This document shows, in pieces, positions 26,417 through 33,518 of a DNA stretch of 33,518 nucleotides. Within the stretch, counting starts at the first letter, position 1. Each line of letters opens with the position of its first letter. The notes under the pieces are model-generated. The model ran no database searches and was not told where the DNA came from. It saw only the letters and a list, made by a program, of their open reading frames with translations. The stretch comes from JAVKFF01 sp040226215 (lineage in GTDB: Bacteria; Pseudomonadota; Alphaproteobacteria; DSM-16000; Inquilinaceae). Location: assembly GCA_040226215.1 (NCBI GenBank), contig JAVKFF010000195.1:1-33518 (forward strand), written 5' to 3'. The translations under genes and the position numbers were made by a program.

Positions 26417-26693
26417 ACAAGCCGGAATTGCGGGGACAGGTTGTCTCACCCCAGGCAGCCACCGTTCGATCCCCCTGTGCACCCGTCGCCCCGCCGTCGC
26501 GGATGTCCCCGCCATTCGACGTCGTGATTCCACATCGCCAACAGGCGAACAGGTGGTGTCGTCCGACAGCGGGAGCGGGGATGCCGGTTGCCGCAACGGC
26601 GGAAAGTCTCCATTGTCAGCATATCGTCCACAGGCGGCGCGGCCCGCCTGTGAATTCCGGCCCGCTCAGCCCCGCAGCGACGGCAGCCCGCCC

Positions 26694-27629
26694 ATGACCA
26701 CCCCGCTTCTGCCCGAGACACCGATCGATCGCAGCGGCTTCCATCTCCACCTGGTCTCCGATGCCACCGGCGAGACCATCCAGAGCGTGGTACGGGCCTG
26801 CCTGGTCCAGTTCGACGTGGAGCCGATCGAGCATTTCTGGAACATGGTGCGCTCCCACAGGCAGCTCGACCTCGTCATCGAGGAGATCGAGCGCCATGGC
26901 GGCATCGTCTACTACACGCTGGTCGACGATCGCCTGCGCCTGCGCCTGGAGGATGCCTGCACGAAGGCCGGCATCCGCTGCATCTCCATCCTCGACCCGA
27001 TCATGATGTCGCTGGCGGAGAAGCTGGGCATGCCGGGCAAGCGCCGGCCGGGCCGCCAGCACTCGCTGGACAGCGCCTATTTCCACCGCATCGAGGCGAT
27101 GGACTTCGCCATCGCCCAGGACGACGGCAACGGCGCCCGCTCGCTGCACCAGGCCGATGTCGTGCTGGTCGGGGTCTCGCGCACCTCCAAGACGCCCACC
27201 TGCCTCTACCTCGCCAATCGCGGCATCCGCGCCGCCAACGTGCCCTTCGTGCCGGGCGTGCCGCTGCCGCGCGAGTTGCTAGAACTGTCCAACGCCATGA
27301 TCGTCGGCCTGACCAAGGATCCCGACCAGCTGGTCCAGCTGCGTCGCAACCGGCTTAAGACCCTGCACCAGGGCCAGTCGACCGACTATGTCGACCCGGA
27401 GAAGGTGCGCGAGGAGGTGACCGAGGCGCGCCGCCTCTATGCCCGCATGGGCTGGCCGGTGATCGACGTGACCAGGCGCGCCATCGAGGAGACGGCGGCG
27501 GAGATCACCCGTCTCCTGGCACGCCGGCGGCAGAGCGAGGCGCAGGGCGACACGGCGAGCAACGAGGCCAGGCGCGAGGCCAGGCTGGCGGCCGACATCG
27601 CCCAGGAAGGCGCCGGGACGCCGGCATGA
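26694..27629 (+). CDS. Pyruvate dikinase regulatory protein (PPSR family, former DUF299)
   Basis: A 311-residue bifunctional ADP-dependent kinase and Pi-dependent pyrophosphorylase that inactivates and reactivates PEP synthase (or pyruvate phosphate dikinase) by phosphorylating an active-site threonine. The N-terminal HLHLVSDATGETIQSV (17-32) and P-loop GVSRTSKT (160-167) are hallmarks, with NVPFVPGVPLPREL and GLTKDPDQLVQLRRNRL. The C-terminal 30 or so residues after ITRLLARRR are a charged Ala/Glu/Arg extension beyond the usual 270-280 residues. The target dikinase gene is not in the window, so PEP synthase versus PPDK is undecided. The stop overlaps maf (ATGA). The ATG at 26694 is the conserved start; the frame to 26343 only reads through the origin region. 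Confidence 0.95.
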   Translation: MTTPLLPETPIDRSGFHLHLVSDATGETIQSVVRACLVQFDVEPIEHFWNMVRSHRQLDLVIEEIERHGGIVYYTLVDDRLRLRLEDACTKAGIRCISILDPIMMSLAEKLGMPGKRRPGRQHSLDSAYFHRIEAMDFAIAQDDGNGARSLHQADVVLVGVSRTSKTPTCLYLANRGIRAANVPFVPGVPLPRELLELSNAMIVGLTKDPDQLVQLRRNRLKTLHQGQSTDYVDPEKVREEVTEARRLYARMGWPVIDVTRRAIEETAAEITRLLARRRQSEAQGDTASNEARREARLAADIAQEGAGTPA

Positions 27630-28222
27630 CGGCGCTGGTGCTGGCCTCCGGGTCGCGCACGCGCGCCGCCATGCTGGAGCGGGCCGGCGTGCCCTTCACC
27701 ATCGACATCGCCCATGTCGACGAGGACGAGGCCAAGCGGGCGCTGCGGGCGAACGGCGCCAACGCTGCCGACACCGCAGAGACGCTGGCCGAGATGAAGG
27801 CGCTCAAGGTCTCCCGCCGGCATCCGGGCGCGCTGGTGATCGGCGCCGACCAGATGCTGGAATGCGGCGCGGCCTGGTTCGACAAGCCGCCCGATCGGGA
27901 TCAGGCGAAGGCGCAGCTGTTCGCGCTGTCGGGCAAGACCCACAGCCTGATCGCCGCGGTGGTGGCGGCGGAGAACGGCAGCCGTGTCTGGCACAATGTG
28001 GACCGGGTGGAGATGACCGTCCGGCCCCTCACGCAGGCCTTTGTCGAGCGCTATCTCGACGCTGCCGGCGATGCCGTCCTGGGCTCCGTCGGGGCCTACC
28101 AGCTCGAAGGTCTCGGTGCCCAGCTCTTCAGCCGCATCCGCGGGGACTTCTTCACCGTTCTCGGCCTGCCGCTGCTGCCGCTGCTCGACTATCTCAGGGT
28201 GCGTGGGGTGATCGTGGCATGA
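27626..28222 (+). CDS. maf: Maf-like nucleoside triphosphate pyrophosphatase
   Basis: A 198-residue house-cleaning pyrophosphatase that hydrolyses non-canonical or modified nucleoside triphosphates. The N-terminal LASGSRTRAAMLERAGV is the Maf signature. D75 in VIGADQML is the probable catalytic base, and the SGKTHSLIAAVV and GSVGAYQLEGLGAQLFSRIRGDFFTVLGLP motifs complete the fold. The exact subfamily (dTTP/UTP versus m7GTP type) cannot be assigned with confidence. Both ends overlap neighbours by four bases (ATGA), so it is translationally coupled between PPSR and aroE, the usual alphaproteobacterial order. Confidence 0.95.
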   Translation: MTALVLASGSRTRAAMLERAGVPFTIDIAHVDEDEAKRALRANGANAADTAETLAEMKALKVSRRHPGALVIGADQMLECGAAWFDKPPDRDQAKAQLFALSGKTHSLIAAVVAAENGSRVWHNVDRVEMTVRPLTQAFVERYLDAAGDAVLGSVGAYQLEGLGAQLFSRIRGDFFTVLGLPLLPLLDYLRVRGVIVA

Positions 28223-29064
28223 GCGCGCCGGCCTTCCGCCTGGCCGGAGTGATGGGCTGGCCGATCGGCCACTCCCGGTCGCCGGCGCTGTATGGCCACT
28301 GGCTGGCGCGCTACGGCATTCACGGTGCCTATGTGCCGCTCGCCGTGGCACCGGACAGATTGGCCCAGGCGGTCGAGGGGTTGCGGGCGCTGGGCTTCGC
28401 CGGCGCCAACGTCACCGTGCCGCATAAGGAGGCGGTTTTGGCGCTCGCCGACGAGGCCGATCCGCTGGCATCGCGCATCGGTGCCGCCAACACCCTGCTG
28501 CGGCGTCAGGACGGCAGCCTCCACGCCATGAACACGGACGCATACGGCTTCCTTGCCAATCTCGAGGAGTCCGCGTCCTTCCAGGCCACGGGACGTACGG
28601 TTGCCGTGCTCGGCGCCGGAGGTGCCGCCAGGGCCGTGATCGTGGCCCTCGTCGACGCCGGCGCTGTCCGAATCCGGCTCGCCAACCGCACGCGCGGCCG
28701 GGCGGAGAGCCTGGCGGACGCGTTCGGTCCGATGGTCGAGGTGGTCGACTGGCGGGAGCGTTCGGCCATGCTGGACGGCGTGGATCTGCTGGTGAACACC
28801 ACCGCGCTCGGCCTCGAGGGCCAGCCGCCGCTCGAGATCGATCTCGCGCCGCTGCCGGAAGCGACGCTGGTCACCGACATCGTCTACGCGCCGCTGGAGA
28901 CGCCGCTGCTCGCCGCCGCCCGGCGCCAGGGCAATCCGGTGGTCGACGGCCTCGGCATGCTGCTGCACCAGGCGGTGCCAGGCTTCGAGGCCTGGTTCGG
29001 TGTCCGGCCGACGGTGGACGCGGCGCTGCGGGCCGCCGTGCTCGGACCTCCGGCCGGTCGCTGA
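28219..29064 (+). CDS. aroE: Shikimate 5-dehydrogenase
   Basis: A 281-residue NADPH enzyme that reduces 3-dehydroshikimate to shikimate in aromatic amino-acid synthesis. Shikimate binding is seen in GHSRSPALYG (18-26) and the triad K70 (NVTVPHK), N91 (AANTLL) and D107 (NTDAYG). The NADP motif GAGGAARA is at 132-139, followed by LANRTRGRAESLADAF, whose Asn-Arg-Thr-Arg favours NADPH. The C-terminal DGLGMLLHQAVPGFEAWFG is intact. ATG 28219 overlaps the maf stop. A 12-bp gap leads to coaE. The middle of the gene (28530-28690) has more low-GC codons than its neighbours. Confidence 0.97.
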   Translation: MSAPAFRLAGVMGWPIGHSRSPALYGHWLARYGIHGAYVPLAVAPDRLAQAVEGLRALGFAGANVTVPHKEAVLALADEADPLASRIGAANTLLRRQDGSLHAMNTDAYGFLANLEESASFQATGRTVAVLGAGGAARAVIVALVDAGAVRIRLANRTRGRAESLADAFGPMVEVVDWRERSAMLDGVDLLVNTTALGLEGQPPLEIDLAPLPEATLVTDIVYAPLETPLLAAARRQGNPVVDGLGMLLHQAVPGFEAWFGVRPTVDAALRAAVLGPPAGR

Positions 29065-29076
29065 GGCCGCTCGGCG

Positions 29077-29736
29077 ATGGTGATCATCGGTCTCACCGGC
29101 TCGATCGGCATGGGCAAGTCCACGGCGGCGGCCATGTTCCGCGCCCAGGGCGTGCCCGTGCACGACGCCGACGCCGCGGTACATGACCTGCAGCGGCCGG
29201 GCGGGGCGGCGCTGGCGCCGATCGAGGCTGCCTTTCCGGGCAGCGTTGTCGACGGCGTGCTCGACCGCCGCGGACTGGGGGCGCGGGTATTCGGCGACCC
29301 GGCGGCGCTCCGTCGGCTCGAGGAGATCATGCATCCGCTGGTCCAGGCCCGGGCCCGGCGCTTCCTCGCCCGCGCCATGCGGGAGCGGCGGCGCGTCGTG
29401 GTGCTGGACATCCCGCTCCTCTACGAGACCGGCGGCGCGGTGCGCTGCGACCTTGTGGCCGTGGTCAGCGCCCCGGCGATCATCCAGCGCCAGCGCGTGC
29501 TGGCGCGCCCCGGCATGACGCCGGCGAAGTTCGCCGACATCCTCGGCCGCCAGATGCCGGATGCCGAGAAGCGCCTGCGGGCCGACTGGGTGCTTCCCAC
29601 CGGCCTCGGCCGGGCGGTAACCTGGCGGGCGATTCGCCGGCTGGTCGCCGTCGCCCGGCGGATGCGCGGCCGGGCCTATCCGACCGATCCCTTCCTGCAG
29701 CGCCGGGAGCGGCAAATTGCGCGAAATCGTCCTTGA
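29077..29736 (+). CDS. coaE: Dephospho-CoA kinase
   Basis: A 219-residue P-loop kinase for the last step of coenzyme A synthesis (3'-phosphorylation of dephospho-CoA). The P-loop GSIGMGKST is at 8-16, with HDADAAVHDL, HPLVQARARRF and VLDIPLLYETG forming the substrate and lid regions. The tail after about residue 200 is basic (RRERQIARNRP) and extends into dnaQ by 20 bp, so the genes are coupled. A GTG three bases after the ATG is an equally possible start. aroE-coaE-dnaQ is the usual alphaproteobacterial order. Confidence 0.96.
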   Translation: MVIIGLTGSIGMGKSTAAAMFRAQGVPVHDADAAVHDLQRPGGAALAPIEAAFPGSVVDGVLDRRGLGARVFGDPAALRRLEEIMHPLVQARARRFLARAMRERRRVVVLDIPLLYETGGAVRCDLVAVVSAPAIIQRQRVLARPGMTPAKFADILGRQMPDAEKRLRADWVLPTGLGRAVTWRAIRRLVAVARRMRGRAYPTDPFLQRRERQIARNRP

Positions 29737-30400
29737 TACCGAAACGACCGGCCTCGACCCGGTGAATGGCGACCGGCTGGTGGAGATCGGCTGCGTGGAA
29801 CTCGTCAACCACGTCGCCACCGGGCGGGCGTTGCATCTCTACATCAATCCCGAACGGCCGATGTCGCCCGAGGCCGAGGCGGTGCATGGGCTGGGTGACG
29901 CCTTCCTCGCGGACAAGCCGGTCTTCGCCGAGGTGGTGGCGGAATTCCTCGACTTCATCGGGGAGGACCTCCTGGTCATCCACAACGCCGCCTTCGACAT
30001 GGGCTTTCTCAACATGGAGCTGCGCCGGCTCGGCCGGCCGCCGATCCCAGACCGGCGCGCGGTCGACACGCTGAGGATCGCCCGGCGGCGCTTTCCCGGT
30101 GCCCAGGCCAGCCTGGACGCGCTGTGCCGGCGCTACGGCATCGACAATTCGGGCCGCATCAAGCACGGCGCCCTGCTCGATGCCGAGCTGCTGGCCGAGG
30201 TCTATCTGGAGCTGCGCGGCGGCCGCCAGCCGGGTCTCACCCTGGCGGCGGACATCGCCGGTGAGGGCGAAGCGGGGGACATCGTGGTGCCCGACACCGT
30301 GCGCCCACCCCGCCCGCACGCCGCCAGCGAGGCGGAGCTCGCCGCCCACGAGGCCTTCCTCGACAAGCTCACCGACCCGCTCTGGCGGGCGGCGGAGTAG
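29717..30400 (+). CDS. dnaQ: DNA polymerase III epsilon subunit (3'-5' proofreading exonuclease)
   Basis: A 227-residue DEDDh exonuclease that proofreads the replicative polymerase. Exo I DTETTG (D7, E9), Exo II HNAAFDMGF (D94) and Exo III with H150 and D155 in HGALLDAELL are complete. The C-terminal segment after about residue 185, ending in EAFLDKLTDPLWRAA, fits the alpha-subunit-binding tail. The start is TTG 29717 inside coaE, preceded by GGGAGCGG; no ATG alternative keeps Exo I. It is the last gene of the PPSR-to-dnaQ run, and its stop is three bases from the copA stop on the other strand. Confidence 0.97.
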   Translation: MREIVLDTETTGLDPVNGDRLVEIGCVELVNHVATGRALHLYINPERPMSPEAEAVHGLGDAFLADKPVFAEVVAEFLDFIGEDLLVIHNAAFDMGFLNMELRRLGRPPIPDRRAVDTLRIARRRFPGAQASLDALCRRYGIDNSGRIKHGALLDAELLAEVYLELRGGRQPGLTLAADIAGEGEAGDIVVPDTVRPPRPHAASEAELAAHEAFLDKLTDPLWRAAE

Positions 30401-30403
30401 GTC

Positions 30404-32809
<2,406 letters not shown>

Positions 32810-32846
32810 GGTGGTCGATCCCTCGACGGCTGGTGACGGTCCAGGC

Positions 32847-32876
32847 TTGCGTACATATACCCCGTAGGGGTATAAG
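32847..32876 (+). promoter_or_regulatory. csoR promoter overlapping the operator
   Basis: TTGCGT (32847-32852), 18 bp and TATAAG (32871-32876) lie 24 bp before the csoR ATG. On the other strand TTGCCT (32880-32875) and TATATG (32859-32854), with a 15-bp spacer, form a candidate copA promoter over the same bases. Confidence 0.55.
32856..32874. promoter_or_regulatory. CsoR-type operator (copper-responsive)
   Basis: A perfect inverted repeat, TATACCCC-GTA-GGGGTATA, lies centrally in the 91-bp copA-csoR gap. It matches the GC-tract palindromes bound by CsoR-family repressors, and it overlaps the -10 and spacer of both candidate promoters. Apo-CsoR should therefore block both genes and Cu(I) release them. 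Confidence 0.88.
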
Positions 32877-32900
32877 GCAAGGACCGAACAGGAGCGACGG

Positions 32901-33176
32901 ATGAAGACCGAGACCAAGGACAGCTGTCGGGGCCGCCTGGCCCGCATCGAGGGCCAGGTGCGCGGCATCGCCCGGATGGTCGAGGACGGGCGCTACTGCA
33001 TCGACGTGGTCAACCAGATCCAGGCGGTGCGCGCCGCGCTCGACCGGGTCGAGGCGACGATCCTCCAGGACCACGTCGCCACCTGCGTCGAGGGAGCGAT
33101 CCGATCCGGCGACGAGGCGGATCAGCGAGCCAAGGTGGCCGAGCTGATGACCGTGCTGGAGCGCCGCCGGCGGTAG
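32901..33176 (+). CDS. csoR: CsoR family metal-sensing transcriptional repressor
   Basis: A 91-residue all-helical DUF156 protein that represses copper export genes until Cu(I) binds. The ligand set C33, H58 and C62 (in DGRYCIDVVNQ and DHVATC) has the same spacing as the Cys-His-Cys site of CsoR. RcnR/nickel-type proteins carry a histidine in place of the last cysteine, so a copper sensor is favoured. RLARIEGQVRGIARM is the conserved N-terminal helix. The divergent CPx ATPase and the operator between agree. No second metal gene follows before the repeat at 33202. Confidence 0.94.
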   Translation: MKTETKDSCRGRLARIEGQVRGIARMVEDGRYCIDVVNQIQAVRAALDRVEATILQDHVATCVEGAIRSGDEADQRAKVAELMTVLERRRR

Positions 33177-33201
33177 GCTCTTGGGCACGAAGCGGCGGGC
33201 G

Positions 33202-33333
33202 GGAGGTCCCGGGTCTGCGGCGCGTCATTTCATGCCGCACCGCGCCCGGGACGACTGAATCTCTCTCACAATTGAAGATGTCGTCCCGTGCGCGGTGCAG
33301 CGCGCAGCGGTGCGCCGCAGACCCGGGACCTCC
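33202..33333. repeat. Long nested inverted repeat
   Basis: Outer arms of 22 bases, 33202-33223 and 33312-33333, are perfect complements. Inner arms of 19 bases, 33237-33255 and 33280-33298, pair with one mismatch. The AT-rich tip is 33256-33279. The whole 132-bp unit could fold into one long hairpin, as in small non-autonomous palindromic elements or a terminator for the converging csoR and Smr genes. Confidence 0.85.
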
Positions 33334-33352
33334 AGCCCGTCTTCTCCCGGCG

Positions 33353-33518
33353 TCAGTCCCGCAGCCGCTTCAGCAGCACGTAGAAGGCGCCCTCGCCGCC
33401 ATGGCGTGGCTGGGCGGGATAGAAGGCCAGCACCTTGTCGCGCAGGGGCGGGTCATTGAGCCAGTCGGCCAGTTTCGATTTCAGCACGGCCTTGCCGCCG
33501 GTGAAGGTGCCGCGGCCG
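33353..33518 (-). CDS. Smr-domain protein, 3' end only
   Basis: The last 54 codons of a gene entering from beyond the window edge. The sequence includes GRGTFTGGKAVLKSKLADWL and ends VLAFYPAQPRHGGEGAFYVLLKR. This is the C-terminal half of a small MutS-related (Smr) domain, a nuclease fold also fused to MutS2. In alphaproteobacteria, stand-alone Smr proteins often lie near mltA, Tim44-like and secB genes by dnaQ. The start, length and any extra domain are outside the window. Confidence 0.88.
   Translation of the reverse strand, partial: GRGTFTGGKAVLKSKLADWLNDPPLRDKVLAFYPAQPRHGGEGAFYVLLKRLRD

Larger units (their letters stand above)
26280..26693. other. oriC: Putative chromosomal origin of replication (oriC)
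   Basis: The 414-bp gene-free gap lies between divergent hemE and PPSR (formerly DUF299), the position of the mapped Caulobacter origin and the proposed Rickettsia origin. Bases 26288-26350 are strongly AT-enriched for this genome and include TTATC-AA-GATAA (26310-26321), a candidate unwinding element. DnaA-box-like sites: TGTGGATCA at 26363-26371 and 26408-26416 (8 of 9 to TGTGGATAA, each within an identical 13-mer 45 bp apart). Weaker minus-strand sites are 26526-26534 and 26624-26632. A nine-bp inverted repeat (26629-26637 with 26644-26652) precedes PPSR. No TTAA-N7-TTAA CtrA site is seen. ParAB and parS lie 11-15 kb away. Function is inferred from position and boxes. Confidence 0.75.

Noticed and set aside
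26343..26693. Upstream extension of PPSR by 117 residues
   Set aside because: It reads through DnaA boxes and non-coding sequence; the family start is at 26694.
26280..26693. CtrA binding pair in the origin
   Set aside because: Only one TTAA is present (26324-26327); the TTAA-N7-TTAA pattern is missing.

Overview
The window is GC-rich chromosomal DNA from an alphaproteobacterium. Porin style and gene content suggest something near Rhodospirillales, but the sequence alone does not fix the genus. The evidence is gene order: leuS-lptE-holA, parAB-rsmG-mnmG-mnmE, rho-hemJ-hemH-hemE and PPSR-maf-aroE-coaE-dnaQ are the blocks that surround the replication origin in many alphaproteobacteria. I see no rRNA, tRNA, CRISPR array, transposase or phage gene.

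Layout. 1-553: gene-free, built of short tandem, dispersed and inverted repeats. 554-2631: divergent pair yggS (PLP homeostasis) and a JmjC/cupin hydroxylase. 2632-5760: two tandem paralogous porins, each followed by a strong terminator and sharing a conserved upstream box. 5896-10890: DUF3576 lipoprotein, then the overlapping genes leuS-lptE-holA. 10904-17003 (minus): DUF6489-mnmE-mnmG-rsmG-parA-parB, with one parS in rsmG and one between mnmG and mnmE. 17167-21455 (plus): DUF255 thioredoxin-fold protein, ogt-type DNA repair methyltransferase, dienelactone hydrolase, quinone oxidoreductase. 21456-22019: gene-free, with a 14-bp tandem repeat and a likely bidirectional terminator. 22020-26279 (minus): hemE-hemH-hemJ-rho. 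26280-26693: gene-free, probable chromosomal origin. 26694-30400 (plus): PPSR-maf-aroE-coaE-dnaQ, nearly all overlapping. 30404-33176: divergent copA and csoR around a CsoR-type operator. 33202-33333: long nested inverted repeat. 33353-33518: 3' end of a Smr-domain gene running off the edge.

How it works together. The core is the origin domain. The hemE/PPSR gap holds an AT-rich segment and DnaA-box-like sites. ParA, ParB and two parS palindromes 11-14 kb away would segregate the new origins, and HolA and DnaQ are replisome subunits. MnmE/MnmG and RsmG modify tRNA and 16S rRNA. HemE, HemH and HemJ are three haem-synthesis steps. CopA/CsoR is a self-contained copper efflux unit that appears to sit between dnaQ and the Smr gene.

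Most notable beyond standard annotation: the oriC candidate; a dense cluster of GANTC (CcrM-type methylation) sites beside the intergenic parS; a ferrochelatase C-terminus with the cysteine spacing of [2Fe-2S] ferrochelatases; and the shared upstream box of the two porins. I found no convincing new multi-gene system. The best candidates for something undescribed are non-coding: the GANTC/parS element and the unexplained 21.5-22.0 kb region.
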